Source: Bettongia penicillata ogilbyi
Taxonomy: Eukaryota; Chordata; Mammalia; Diprotodontia; Potoroidae
NCBI GenBank assembly: GCA_023548195.1
Contig: JAJHZJ010000252.1
Location: 3,790,341 to 3,854,340, forward strand
Direction of reading: 5' to 3'
Length of the DNA stretch: 64,000 nt
Positions 33,873-45,600 of the stretch are shown here, piece by piece; positions within the stretch are counted from its first letter, which is position 1; each line of letters starts with the position of its first letter. The position numbers were made by a program, and so were the translations under genes. The notes under the pieces were generated by a model. It had not been told where the DNA came from. It made no database searches and worked only from the letters and a program-made list of their open reading frames with translations.

Positions 33873-35004
33873 AATATACACTTACTGATTAATTTATTGA
33901 ATTTTTTAAACAGCAGCCCTCTTACCCATCAGAGCAATAGTCTTCAGAACTTATTAGATATATAAGAATAAAGAACAATGAGAAGCAGGTTAATATCCTG
34001 GATTTGAGCTGGCCTCAAAATTAGGAAGACCTGGATTGAAGTTCTGCTTCCCACCTTATTGTCTGAGTAATCCTTGGTAAACTTTTAACCTTTGAGGACC
34101 CCACTCTCTTTAAGGTGATAAAGAATAGGAAAGGTACTGATCTGCATAAGCGGAAAACATTTCCTCATCTGGCATTTACCTATACCAGGGAAATTACAGA
34201 TCCAGTTCCCTCCCATACCAGTAGCAATATAATGACTTTTCCCAGGATTATTTCTATCTGAACTCCATAACAATTGGAGTTGACTCTCTAGGTCCTTGGG
34301 AATATAATAATTATTATAACAAGGAAAATAATTTCAAAACAACTATAATAAAAATAACAATTATGGTAAGTTCAAAGATAATAAAAATGGCAACAACAAA
34401 AATAATAATCCCCTTAAAGTCTAGCCCATCATCCTTGCCATGAGACAGCAAGGGACAATGGCGAAATAGGGGGATGCTATTGAGGTTGATGTAAAGTGGG
34501 ACTTTGCAAGTCCTTAAGATAGCTACATTGGCTGTGAAGGCCTGGCAGAGATCCTGAAACACTAGAGAACTGAGTTCTGGCAATACCATAGGAATTAGTA
34601 TTCCGGTCGGCATGATGCTCTTGAGTTAAGGAAGTAGACAGCCTAGCACAGGACTGCAAGCAGGCTGGCACTTGATCAATTTGATGTAGAAGTCAGCAGA
34701 GACTGTAGTCCTCTTTTATTTTCTGGTACTACCAGAAGGCAAGATGTACTGGAAATAATCAGAAATATCAATACCTCAGCTTCTGGAAATGCTCCAATGT
34801 GGATGGTATTGTCCATAAAAGTTGGTAATCATAAGTAGGTATGAAATGGGATGAGCTGGATGAATCTTTTCATTATGTATCAATAACATGTCATAAAATT
34901 GGATAGAGATTTGGCCAGTTATAGTCAAAGATCTCATCTGTTAATGGAACATTTAGGTCCAAGTCTTGCTAGGATAGTGCCATCATAAATAAGGAAGGAG
35001 GGAA
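33873..35004. other. Unassigned stretch
   Basis: No repeat was recognised except a poor AAT-rich simple segment at 34300-34410. Confidence 0.4.
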
Positions 35005-35225
35005 ATAAGCTTTAGTTAAATGCCTACTATGCATTAAATGCTTTACAAATATTATCTTATTTGATTCTCATAGCAACCCTGCTGGGTGGAAAATTATTAT
35101 CTTAATTTTACAATTGAGAAGACTGAAGCAGACATGTTAAGTTACTTATCCAAAGTCACACAGCTTGTAAATGTCTGAGATCAGATTTTATTTTAGGTCT
35201 TCCTGACTTTAGGCCTTCTAGCTAT
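35005..35225 (-). mobile_element. MIR/MAR-type CORE-SINE
   Basis: Tail TTAAATGCCTACTATGCATT, TCTCATAGCAACCCTG, AAGACTGAAGCAGACATGTTAAG, AAGTCACACAGCTTGTAAATG and GTCTTCCTGACTTTAGG in reverse order. Confidence 0.75.
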
Positions 35226-35890
35226 ATAAGTAATAATAACCAAAATTAAATGTAATAAGAAATGAAAGATTGTAAGATTGTAAAGAAAGTAAATTGAAGA
35301 TTTACTAAAATCTGAAGAAAACACAAAAAACACTTAATGCAAACTTTAGGATTTCCGTCTAAAAATGAAATGAATCACAAAAACAATATGAGTGTTTCAT
35401 ATGATTTTGAAGAGGAGATGGGCATACTTAAACTGGAATTTCAAAAATCTCTTTTCAAGTCCAGTGGTATGAATCCAGCTACCAGACCCCAAAATAATAA
35501 GTAGAAAATCTGACATTCTTTATAACTGATGGAGAAAAACATTCTCCCACAATATTTTAAAGAAACTATAAAAAGATTTAAGACTCTGTCAAAAAAATAT
35601 ATGTGGTTACTGCCATCAAAAGAACCATAGTGATAAAGATGGAGTTAATTAGTAATACTTTTAAGGAGAGGTATCAAATATCATCATGGCAGAAAATGAT
35701 TAGAGAAAACTATTGGAGACCAGCGGAAAGGCATTGTAATATTATTACATCAAACATATCTAACTAGTTTAAATAGCAGAAAATCAGAAAAATAAATTAA
35801 AAAATCAGAAAAAATAGCAGATAAACACCATATCACCTAATTAAAAGCCATTTTTAAAAATGTGTAGAATAGAAACTGGAAAATAAAAAC
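35226..35890. other. Unassigned AT-rich stretch
   Basis: A-rich sequence with no long frame. It could be old LINE or DNA transposon debris; nothing is specific enough to name. Confidence 0.4.
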
Positions 35891-35892
35891 AC

Positions 35893-36080
35893 ATAGTGGA
35901 TAGAAAAAGGCCTGGAGTCAGGAAAATTTGAGTTCAAATCTGACTTCAGTTACTAGCTATATGACCTGAGGCATGTTAATTAATCACTGCCTATATCAGT
36001 TTTCTCAGCTGTAAAAATGATGATAATAATAGCACCTATGTCCTAGATATAAGGGTTAAATAATATAATATACATCCTTG
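35893..36080 (+). mobile_element. MIR/THER-type SINE
   Basis: GGCCTGGAGTCAGGAAAATTTG, AGTTACTAGCTATATGACC, TCAGTTTTCTCAGCTGTAA and GATAATAATAGCACC are in sense order. Confidence 0.75.
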
Positions 36081-36095
36081 TAAAAATCAATAGGG

Positions 36096-36380
36096 AAGCT
36101 AGGTGGTATGGTGGATAGATTGCCAGGTCTGAAGTCAGGAAGACTCATCTTACTGAATTTAAATCTGGTCTCAGAGACTTACTAGCTGTGTGATGTTGCG
36201 CAAGTCACTTAACTCTGTTTGCCTCAGTTTTCTCATCTATAAAATGAGCTGGAGAAGGAAATGGCAAACCATTCCAGTGTCTTTGCCAAAAACAACAGCA
36301 ACCACGAAAAAATCCTCAAAGGAGGTCACAAAGAGTAAGATATGACTGAAAAAGGATTGAGCAACAGCAAGAAGAATTAA
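36096..36380 (+). mobile_element. MAR1-like CORE-SINE
   Basis: Complete head to tail: GAAGCTAGGTGGTATGGTGG, GAAGTCAGGAAGACTCATC, GCAAGTCACTTAACTCTG, AATGAGCTGGAGAAGGAAATG, GTGTCTTTGCCAAAAAC and GGAGGTCACAAAGAGTAAG. A short MIR-like tail (GGTGCTTAACACAGGGCC) follows at 36398-36440. Confidence 0.88.
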
Positions 36381-36614
36381 ATGACATAATATTTGGAAGG
36401 TGCTTAACACAGGGCCTAGAACGTAGTAGGAATTTAATAATGTATTAGAAATTCCTTTAATCACTAACTAAAAAAAATTGAGACGATGCAAAGAATCAAA
36501 TGAAATAAAATCAAAGAGTAAAATAAGCAGTTCAACATCAGTGAAAAAATTTTGCTATGGAGGCTAAACAGAAAAATCAATGAGAAAGAGAACCTTTGAA
36601 GAAAGGGGATGTGG

Positions 36615-37215
36615 GAAATTAAGCATATCATCTCTCTGTAATCCCATGTAAACCCTTTATGTCTCTGCCCTGGCCTTTAGTCCATTATTATTTCTTCTAA
36701 CCAGAAACAAGTTTCAAATTAAGTGAAGATCTGACTACTCCCCTGATTCACATGGATGACCTCAGATTATGTTGCTTTACTGAAAAACACATTAAACAGC
36801 CTCTCCATCCCGTGAAATCTTTCTTTGATGACATAAAAGTGTTTGGATTTGGTAGTGCAAAATTCTTGTATGACAAATTAGTGTACAACAAGGAATGGAG
36901 AGCCAATGAAGGCTTCAAGCTTGAATCTGTAGAGTCATTAGAGTCAAGGTGTTAAGATGATACTGACCTTGGTCACTTCCCCATAGGATACTTTGAGCAT
37001 AAAGCTATAAAGGGGAAAGCTATGACTGTGTATGGCAACAGACTTATGGATGTTTTGAAGGCAAAGACCAAATGGGAAGAATATGTTGAAAGAAATTAAT
37101 GCCTACTCAATATCAGTCTTCCCACATGTGTTCAAAACTCTAAAATGGACCAAAACAGATTTGGAAAGTATTCTTATAAATGGGGTCACTCTTACAGTAT
37201 GTGTGGCCAAGGAAA
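36615..37215 (+). mobile_element. Decayed LINE reverse transcriptase, R4/Dong-clade-like
   Basis: The frame at 36752 begins MDDLRLCC, preceded in frame by SEDLTTPLIH. This fits the catalytic YMDDLKLYA motif C and its lead-in. Downstream HKAIKGKAM, NRLMDVLKAK and, one frame over from 37083, EINAYSISV and LKWTKTDLES match the region after the catalytic motif in the LINE group that carries AINTYAIPVL and IKWTKTDLE blocks (I recall R4/Dong-type elements). The clade name is from memory and tentative. It is frameshifted and stop-ridden, with the first tyrosine of YMDD replaced by His. An antisense L1 abuts it on the right. Confidence 0.6.
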
Positions 37216-37785
37216 TTTTTAGAAATTTAATTAATTTATTTGTTTTCAGTTTTCAACTATCCCTTCCATAAGTTTTAAATTTTCTTCTTCTCCCTCTCTT
37301 CTCCCTCCTTGAGACAGCATGCAATCTTATATGGGTTTTACACATATATTCTTATTAAATACATTTTCACATTAGTCATGTTGCATAAAAGGATTAAAAT
37401 GAATGGGAGAAACCATGAGAAAAACTAATCCAAAACAAAACAACACAAGAGAAAATAATCTGCTCCATTCTGCATTCCTATTCCATAGTTCTTTCTCTGG
37501 ATGTGGCTGGGATGCTTCATCAAGAGTCCTTAGGGAATGTTTCAGGTTCTTACATTCCTGCGAAGGGCTAAGTCTATCAGAAATAGTCCTTGCACGTTGT
37601 AGCTATTACTGTGTATAATGTTCTCCTGGGTCTGCTCATTTCACTCAGCATCAGATCTTATACATCTTTCCAGGTTTTTCTGAAGTCCACTTGTTCATTA
37701 GGAAATTTTTTTAATGGAGTACTTATCTATATAAACAATTTGATTCAAAAATGTATTACTAAATTTATGGTTCCATGTGAAGTAT
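37216..37785 (-). mobile_element. 5'-truncated L1 3' end, antisense
   Basis: Reverse L1 3' end: TTTGTTTTCAGTTTTCAACT, CTCCTTGAGACAGCATGCAA, ACATTAGTCATGTTGCA, GTCTGCTCATTTCACTCAGC and ATACATCTTTCCAGG. It follows directly on the R4-like fragment. Confidence 0.75.
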
Positions 37786-38717
37786 ACTGATTTATTGCTG
37801 AAGAGGTAGAAAAGATAGAGAAGAGGTTATTTTGTATTTGCTGGTTGTCCTATCAATACATGTGTAAAGATTCTATGTGTGTCCAGGTGGGATAGGTAGG
37901 GGTTCAAGCTGTTGTAAGGGGGTACAGATCAATCTCAGCAGGGTGGTGGTATATGATATGACAGGTCTCAGGTTTACCTCAACCTCAGGTTGGGCTGGGT
38001 TGCTGTCAGCAGATGGGCAATTCTATGAGGAATTTGAGCAGAGGCTAGCCTCCCTCTCTCCTCTACCTCAGAACAAATGTTATTATAGTACACTGGGTGA
38101 AGCTGAAGAGCTCCTCCTCCCAGGCAGGGATAAGGAAACAGGATAAAAGTCTATGCCAACCTGGGAAGCAGCTATTGAGTCCATTACCTAAGGTCCATGC
38201 CAAAAACCCCAAAGCAGCCAGGCTTTCTAGGATCTTCCTCTTTCAGTCACCCAACAAGCAATAAGGCATTAGATTCCAAACTAAGATCAAAGGCACAGCC
38301 TATTCTAAAATCAGGGACTGTTGGTGATATTCTTGTCTCAGCTTGGGTGGGTCTCTGAATGACTGCAGGTCAGAGTCATTGGGGCTCTGAGAAGCTGCTA
38401 CTGCTGTTCTCCAAAGCATAGACCCCTTAAGTTATAAGGTTTGCAACAGGGGCTCAGCTTTCGCAGATCTAGCAGTGGTATTGCTTATAAAAACCCACAA
38501 TATTAGTGAAATACAGGTCCCATCACCCCAAGCCACCTCTGGAAAGTATAATATTCCCTCATCAAAAAGAAGGGAGAAGATTGATAGATCATCTTACAGT
38601 ACATGATAAACCAGTTAAAAATTTTAGAAATACATTTTGAAGGAGCAGATAACATTTCAAAAAGAAAGAATAGAAGCTAACAGTAGGTGCATGCCTTTAG
38701 AATTCTTGAATGTAACT
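37786..38717. other. Unassigned stretch
   Basis: No repeat or gene recognised. An 89-codon frame at 37877-38146 has no known motif. Confidence 0.4.
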
Positions 38718-38800
38718 AAAATTATTTATCATCAATTATTTATTGATAAATTATTTATTGATAAAATTATTTATCATCAATATTATCATCAATAAAGTTG
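38718..38800 (+). repeat. Local AT-rich tandem duplication, 45-bp period
   Basis: AAAATTATTTATCATCAAT is present exactly at 38718-38736 and 38763-38781. TTATTTATTGATAAA is repeated between them. The repeat is short, recent-looking and non-coding. Confidence 0.75.
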
Positions 38801-39334
38801 ACAAAACAGCAGATTCCAAAGTAGAATCAAAAGGTCTTCCATGTGGGACATGTATCTATTTCTATGATTTGACCAGTAACAAACGTTTTTTAAGCAATTC
38901 ATTTTTAGACGCCATTAAGTCTTAAATATTTTATCATATTTCTTTTGTTGATTTCTATTCTAATTACATGTGGTTTATATAAATAGTATCCACATTTTTC
39001 TTTTATTTTTAAACATTTACTTATAAATTCTTAGGTCTCAGTGTGTGATTTTTTGAAATAGCATGTACATTTGTACATTTGAACGAAAATAAAATTAGAG
39101 TTTCTCTAAATCTAGAAAATCTTTATTTTTGCAGCATTCTGATCAATTATATAATTCTATTGTTTATCTTTATATTTGACATATTCTGAAAGAGGAGTAT
39201 TGAAATATCTTATCATTAATAATTTTATCTATAAATCCTTTTGTAGCTTAATAAAATAACTCCATAAAAATTTTAGTTGACAGATCATTGACTGAAAATG
39301 CATTTAACATTGGTAAGTTTTCATAGTTAGTAGT
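38801..39334. other. Unassigned AT-rich stretch
   Basis: No recognised element. Confidence 0.4.
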
Positions 39335-39342
39335 TCCTTTAA

Positions 39343-39585
39343 GCTAGGTGGTACAGCGGATAAAATACTGGGCCTGAAATCAGGAAGACTCATCTTTCTG
39401 AGTTCAAATCTGGCCTCAGATTCTTCTTAGCTGTATGACCCTGAGCGAGTCATGTAACCCTATTTGCCTCAGTTTCCTCTGTAAAATGATCTAATGAAAG
39501 AAACGGCAAACATTCCAGTATCTTTGTCGAGAAAAATCCCAAATAGGGTCACGAAGAATAGGAGATGCGTTAGCAAGAACTATGG
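39343..39585 (+). mobile_element. MAR1-like CORE-SINE with 8-bp target-site duplication
   Basis: GCTAGGTGGTACAGCGGAT, GGCCTGAAATCAGGAAGAC, GTATGACCCTGAGCGAGTC and CCAAATAGGGTCACGAAGA are in order. TCCTTTAA flanks it at 39335-39342 and 39586-39593. Confidence 0.9.
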
Positions 39586-39593
39586 TCCTTTAA

Positions 39594-40194
39594 TCATGAC
39601 ACAGCTGTCTGGCCCAACTGTAGGTCCCAGCTGGAATGAAGCCCTAGGCTAGAAAAGCAAGAAGCCTTTCCATTTCGACTTACCAAGGGCCTTGACTCTG
39701 GGACTTCACCGCACCCAGTCAGAAGGTGGAAGCATAGAGGTACGGCTTTTCCTCTTCGTAGCTATCCCTGATTCAGGCTTGGGTACCAGTCAGTGAAAGA
39801 CTTCACCCTAACTTGAGGTAATTATATAGTACATTTCACAAACCTTCATCTCTACAGTCCAGGCCATAACCAGATAATAGTCATTTGTCCAATAATCATC
39901 AAACAGGTTTGGGAGTCGGTTGGCCCTTTTTTTTTTTTTTTTAAATTTCTAAGGTTTTCCTGTTAGTCTATGCAAGTAAATGCTAGGGGGAAAGATCCCT
40001 ATGCTCTGGGGACAAGTTAATTGTCTGTTTCTGGACGCTGTGGAATGATTCAACCACACCTTTGCGTTTCATGGTCTCTATCCTTACTCCTTAAGAATTT
40101 CAAATTTATGAATTCATACCTTTCATGGGGGTGCGTAGCTTTCATGTGGATGGAGGAGTTGGGTCCTTTATTGTTTTTGCTTTATATCAAGTTA
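39594..40194. other. Unassigned stretch
   Basis: No family recognised. A T16 tract lies at 39927-39942. Confidence 0.4.
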
Positions 40195-40830
40195 ATTTTT
40201 TTGGTTACATTTTTAAGTTCCAAATTGTCATCCTCCCTTTCCACTCCCATACTGGAGAAGACCACCATTTGACACAGATTTATAAATATATGTGAAACCA
40301 TACTATGCTATTTATCAGTTATTTCTCTAGAGGTAGATAGTATCTTCTTTCATAGCTCCTTTGGGATTGATTTGAGTATTTATAATATTTGGAATAACAT
40401 GATCATTCATAATTATTCTTCAACAATGTTATTGTCACTTTGTGTGGCATTCTCTTGGTTCTGCTCTTCTGCTCATTAGTTCATGCAAGTCTTTCCATGT
40501 TTTTCTAAAATCAACCAGTTCATTATTTCTTAGAGTACAGTAGTGTTCCATCACAATCATATACCACAACTTGTTCAGCCATTCCCCAATTGATAGGCAT
40601 CTTCTCAATTTCCAGTTCTTTGCAATCATAAAGACAGCTGTTATAAATATTTTAGAACATATAGATTCTTTTCCTTTTCCCATGAACACCTTGGGAAATA
40701 GTGGTATTTCTGGGTCAAAGGCTATACATAGGTTTATAACTCTTTCGGCTTAATCCCAGATTGCTCTCAGAAATGGATAGATCAGTTTACCGTTCCAACA
40801 ACAGCTGGATTCTTAAATGAACTGTCACCT
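40195..40830 (-). mobile_element. 5'-truncated L1 3' end, antisense
   Basis: Reverse L1: TCTCTTGGTTCTGCTCTTCT, TAGTTCATGCAAGTCTTTCC, TAGTGTTCCATCACAATCAT, CAGCCATTCCCCAATTGATA, TATTTCTGGGTCAAAGG and CCAGATTGCTCTCAGAAATGG. The 3' UTR is at the left. Confidence 0.85.
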
Positions 40831-40869
40831 TACCATTTTGCCAGAATCCCTCTACTGAAGAATTTTGAG

Positions 40870-41300
40870 CAGCTAAGACTAGACAAGTGGTCAGAAAGAT
40901 CATTTTGAAAACAGCCTGGAAGATGGGCTGGGAAGGGGGTGAGAAGTGGAAAACCTGTTAGGAGCTTACTGTTAGTATTCTAGTCAGTTAGTCATAAGGC
41001 CCATACTAGGATGGTAAGACTGGGCATGCAAAGGAATTAATGAATTCAAGAGATAGTGTGGAATTAAAGCTCATCATCAAATGTGGTAATTGATTAGATA
41101 TGAGTGGTGATGGGCTAGGAGTGGAGGAGGGGTGGATCAAAGATAACCACAAGGTTGTAATTTATGTAAGATTGAGTGTTAACACAGACAAAAATAGTGA
41201 AGTTGGATAAAAGCAAAGTTTGGAGGGCTCATGCTCTTCAAAGAAGGAAGTGCTCGCATGTATGAAATTCATGACCTTTGGGAGATGAAGAGTCTATTTA
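40870..41300 (-). mobile_element. L2 LINE fragment, antisense
   Basis: It follows the reversed L2 post-RT region: AGAAAGATCATTTTGAAAAC, GCCTGGAAGATGGGCTGG, ACTAGGATGGTAAGACTGG, AATTGATTAGATATGAGTGG and GATAACCACAAGGTTG. It is homologous to the inverted copy at 23215-24004. Confidence 0.6.
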
Positions 41301-41324
41301 GCTTTACACAATTTTTTTTTCATT

Positions 41325-41440
41325 AACAGATGAGTGGCACAGTGCCCAGAGAACTACCTTTGAAGTCAGGAAGACCTGGATTTAAATCCCTCCTCTGAAA
41401 CATACTGGCTGTATGTTCCTGAATTTCTCAGTGTTCTAGA
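41325..41440 (+). mobile_element. MIR/MAR SINE fragment
   Basis: GAGTGGCACAGTGCCCAGAG, GAAGTCAGGAAGACCTGG and ATACTGGCTGTATGTTCCTG represent the 5' half only. Confidence 0.6.
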
Positions 41441-41819
41441 CAACCAAGACTAAGTTGCAGAGAAGATGCTGATCTGCATTGGTAAAAGACAGTTCTTCAC
41501 CAAAAAGTTTCCTTTGCCAGTGAAATCATAGGTATTATTCCTATCCCTTTATTATTATATAATATACTGTAGTGTTCACCAGTTGTTTTGTGTGTTCAAA
41601 TCTTGTCTCCCCACCAAAAAATTTATTTGTTGACAGTAAGGACCACCTCATATATTTATTTTCTGTTTCTGAAAACTCCTCATACAGTGTTACAAAGAGA
41701 GTAGAGGTTGAATAATACATATTGACAAATGGAAGAAAACCAGCTCCATTTCTAATTTTCTGAATTGCCTTGGGATCGGTTATTTCAGGGGCATCTTTTG
41801 CAAAATAATGAGAAGATGA
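41441..41819. other. Unassigned stretch
   Basis: No recognised repeat or gene. Confidence 0.4.
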
Positions 41820-42440
41820 AAGCCCTGATCATTCTCATTCAGCGTAGTCCTTCACTCACTCCATCACCTCTATTCTAGTCTTATTCTCCCTCCTTTACAT
41901 TCTTCACCATCTCAACCATATACTATTCGGTACCCCTCAATCCCCTTCGATTTATCACCAGGCACTGCATCAAATGTTCCCCGTAGATTATTGCTTGACA
42001 TCTGTCTCTTTGACTTCTACTTGAGTTCTGTAAAATACTTCTAGAGAAAGTTATGCAATGATTCTGAAGAGGTGTCCTACAAAGTACTTTGCTTTAACTT
42101 CAAATGAGATTTTTTTTTCCAATAAAGAATAATGCTTTCATTCTTACCTAATGGACTTTATATTATGCTGCCCACAGCACTTACTCCAAATCATCTCTTC
42201 TCTCTACACACTTCCGACATCACTGCTCTTTCTCCCCAATCCCAGTAGAAGAACTTTGTGCCTTCTATTTTTCAGAGAAAATAGTAGCCATTGGAAATGA
42301 ACTTCCTTTCCCCTTCTCCTCACATGATAGGCGCTCTATCATGACTCCTGATCTCCTCCTTTGCTCTAGTGTCTGAGGGAGAAGTTAATGTCTCTACTTT
42401 TACCCTTGATCCCAGCTTCTCCAGTCTTCTCAGGGAATTT
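41820..42440 (+). mobile_element. L2 LINE fragment (region before reverse transcriptase)
   Basis: The end of the segment translates as STFTLDPSFSSLLREF, comparable to the L2 segment TCPLDPIPTHLLKE that precedes the RT domain. Earlier blocks (CTCACTCCATCACCTC, TCTCCCTCCTTTACATTC) fit the L2 endonuclease-RT linker. Strongly decayed. Confidence 0.5.
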
Positions 42441-42444
42441 GACC

Positions 42445-42575
42445 TTAAATCAATCAACCACTAAATATGTATTCAATGCTTACTATGCTATGTTTCACAT
42501 ACTGTGATAAATACTTCAGTTATAAAGATAAAAATGGAAGCAGCTGTTTTCTCAAGATGGTTACATTGGTACAAC
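42445..42575 (-). mobile_element. L2 3' end fragment
   Basis: Reverse L2 terminus: CAATCAACCACTAAATATG, TTCAATGCTTACTATGC and ATACTGTGATAAATACTT. Confidence 0.55.
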
Positions 42576-44654
42576 ATAATAAGTCTAACATTTGGGTTTT
42601 AGTTGGGAGTTTACATAGCTTGCATTTTAATTCTTCAGTTCTTTGCAGTTTCTATTAATCCATAGCATTGCTTTAAAAATGTTATAATAACAACCTAAAA
42701 AAAAAGAACATAATAAATCTAATAGAGATGATCCTATTGAAGCATGTGCTTTGGGCCCTGGTGGGAATGGTACAAGAATTTTGCTTCTTTGCTAAAAGAA
42801 CATGCCAAACCATAAGCTTCTACTTGGTGCCCTCTGTATACCCCCTGCCCAGCCCCAGGGCTTTGTCAAAAAGGATCAGACATTGAGCCACAAGATGCCT
42901 ACTCAAAAGATTTTAACAGAAGAAAGAATGTGTGCTCTAGCTTTCTTCTCTCTACTGTGTTTTTGACCAGTGATTTGGACAGCTCACCTTCGTGCTGCCT
43001 GTGAAGGGGAAGGAGCTTTCTCTCATGAGCCTCTGGATGTGGAAATGAGAACATGCGTTCATCTAGGAGAGCCTGAGTGTGAATCTCAAAGCTGCCTCTT
43101 CTGCTTTGTGCTTGCCTCTCTGAACAGAAGTGAGTCAACAATGATTCTGAGATCGATGTTCCTAGCTTAGGCAGCAGGCTTTTGAGTTTGAGAGTTCCAG
43201 AGTTCTTAGGTGGTCCTCAGGTGGCACTGATTGGCAGCAGGAGGAAACTTCTACAGCTGCTTCAATGCTTTTCCGAGAAGATGGCCATAGGAGGATGAAA
43301 CCAAGCCATGCTCTAACTGCCAAGAGGTATGGAAGGAAGTCACTTAACTCCTTTTGCCTCAGTTTAAAAAAAAGGAATTCATTGATAACGTTGGGAGAGT
43401 TTTAGTTGAATAATGAGGTCAGAAGTCATATAGCAAAAGTTGGAGGGAGGGAGTAAGAAGAGAAGGAATGAAACTGGAAGCAATGAGTATAGGCAGCTTT
43501 TTTTCTAGGAGTCTGACTGAGAAAGATAGAGAGAGACATAGGACTATAACCTTAGCTTAAGTTAGGGGCCTGGAGAAGGCTTTTATCTTCTTCTAAAGAA
43601 GGAGAGAAACTTGAGCAATCATGTCAGCAGCCAGGTAGGAACCACTCTTTCTCTCGTCTTCCATGATTTCTCTCCCCCACCTTACAATTTTCCACCCCAC
43701 CCCACCCATTTCTCTATGACCTACATGTATCCATCCTTAAGAACAGAAAAAAAAAAGAAAAATTTTAATTGATCCTGTCATCCCCTCAAATTATCATCCT
43801 CTATACCTCCCTCTTTTTTTTTTATAGCCCAACACCTGGAAAGCATTATCTAAGCTTTCTGGATCCATTTTCTCACTTGTACTCATGTCAGCAGCTCATT
43901 CCTTTTTGGAAAAGACAGTTTTCCCTATATAATATGTATTTGAAGTTTTCTTTACACATGTAAGGGTGGGGTCAGAAACCACCCCACCCCACTTTTATAC
44001 TTTTATTAGATGAGAACATATCTCAATTATAGACTTTGGACTAAGTGCAAGAAAGTCTTGAACTCTTCCTAAAATAATTATTATTCAGTGGGAGGAAACT
44101 TGGCCTTGCCTCAGGGATCATTTGTAAATTATCAAATTAGTTGAGAAGGGATTGGTTTTCAGAAACTGATCTGAGTGTAATATTTTAGCTGAATCCCCTG
44201 AGAAGAAACTTTCTGGGCAAGAAGAGGACTCAACTTTGACCTTGCTCCTTTTTTTACCCTCTGTTTTTGAATGGAGAAGGATCTTACATCTTCAAAGGGT
44301 ATGGAAGATTTTGGACTCCCCATCTTCTCCTTGGTGACTTGATTGGATTAGCCTGAGGCATCCAGAATCAAAGATAGACTGGACTCATTGTTCCACAAGA
44401 AGTTCAACAAAGAAATTATACCATGCTTAAGGAAAAATTCATGAGCATCCTGTGATTGGGAGAAAAGTAACCAGGAGCTAGGAGTTAACCTCAGCAGTGC
44501 ACTAGTAAATATTTAACAATCAGCTCTCTGGGGGGAAAAGTATACAAGACACACATTTAAGCTTTATCTGAATTGTTAACATTCCTCTATCACTTTCTAA
44601 GTCTAGACAGTCAACAAGATAAATCAAGCCTTGATTTATAAACAATTTACCAAC
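42576..44654. other. Unassigned stretch
   Basis: Mostly unrecognised. A small MAR1 core remnant (GAAGTCACTTAACTCC, TTTTGCCTCAGTTT) lies at 43336-43366, and a T8-TA segment at 43800. No gene is supported. Confidence 0.4.
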
Positions 44655-44905
44655 TGTTGCTCAGTCATTTTTTCAGTCATGTCCAACTCTTTGTGACCCC
44701 TTTTGGGGTTTTTTTGGAAAAGATACTGGAGTGGCTTGGCAATTCCTTCTCTAACTCATTTTCACAGATGAGGAAACTGAAGCAAAGAGGTGACTTGTCC
44801 AGGGTCACACAACTAATAAGTGTCCAAGACCAGATGGGGACTCAGGAATGTGAGTGTTCCTGACTCCATGCCCAGATTCTATCCACTGCCTCACCTACCT
44901 GCCCT
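44655..44905 (-). mobile_element. MAR1-like CORE-SINE
   Basis: TCAGTCATGTCCAACTCTTTG, GGAAAAGATACTGGAGTGG, CAGATGAGGAAACTGAAGC, GTCCAGGGTCACACAACT and CCTGACTCCATGCCC in reverse order. It is largely complete. Confidence 0.88.
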
Positions 44906-45370
44906 AATTTGCAAAGGTATAAGTGCTCACACAAGAACATTTAAAAGCCAGTATAAACTGACTCCTGTAAACTTCTGGTTGTTTCTTTCCCACAAATTTT
45001 ATCCTAAGCTTTATCCCCATTCTCCCTATATTCTATATGTACTTATGGGAGAGCCTTTCACAGACTTATGGGAGGATGCTTTGTACAACTGTATTTATCA
45101 TGCCACCTTAGTAAATACTTAAATAGTAAATCCTAAAAGCTACCCAAGGTTGACTGACTGAATGATTCTCACTTAATAATCTTAGGGGAAGTGGGGAAAA
45201 CACACTAATCAGGGTCTGAGTCAATGGTGTTAGTGAAAGTCACTTCATTGCCCCTCAGGGATACCCCTAGAATCCAGAGAGGGAGATGTAGCTTGTCAAT
45301 TTCTGAAGACCCAACTTGTCAGGAAGAGAGGGAGGTAAGGTAAGGATTCTCAGATCCCCATACAATGATT
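44906..45370. other. Unassigned stretch
   Basis: No recognised repeat or gene. Confidence 0.4.
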
Positions 45371-45395
45371 ATGTATGTGTGTGTACTTGTATGTA

Positions 45396-45436
<41 letters not shown>
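45371..45436 (+). repeat. (TG)n/(TA)n microsatellite
   Basis: A TGTATG/TGTG segment passes into about 17 uninterrupted TA dinucleotides (45403-45436). Confidence 0.92.
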
Positions 45437-45438
<2 letters not shown>

Positions 45439-45477
45439 ATATACAAAAAAATATACACAATGTAGATGTATATTTTC

Positions 45478-45600
45478 TATTCCAGCAGTAGAATATAAGC
45501 TTCTTCAGGGCAGGAACTAAATTTTTTTCATCACTGCCATATACTGTGCCTCATATATAATAGTAGATCCTTAATAAATATTTCTCAAATTTAACTGAAC
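45478..45600 (+). mobile_element. L2 3' end fragment
   Basis: AGAATATAAGCTTCTTCAGGG, CATATACTGTGCCTC and ATCCTTAATAAATATTTCTC are the sense L2 terminus. Confidence 0.7.

Noticed and set aside
36752..36955. 67-codon frame as a small host protein
   Set aside because: MDDLRL and flanking blocks are reverse-transcriptase-like and the downstream continuation is frameshifted.
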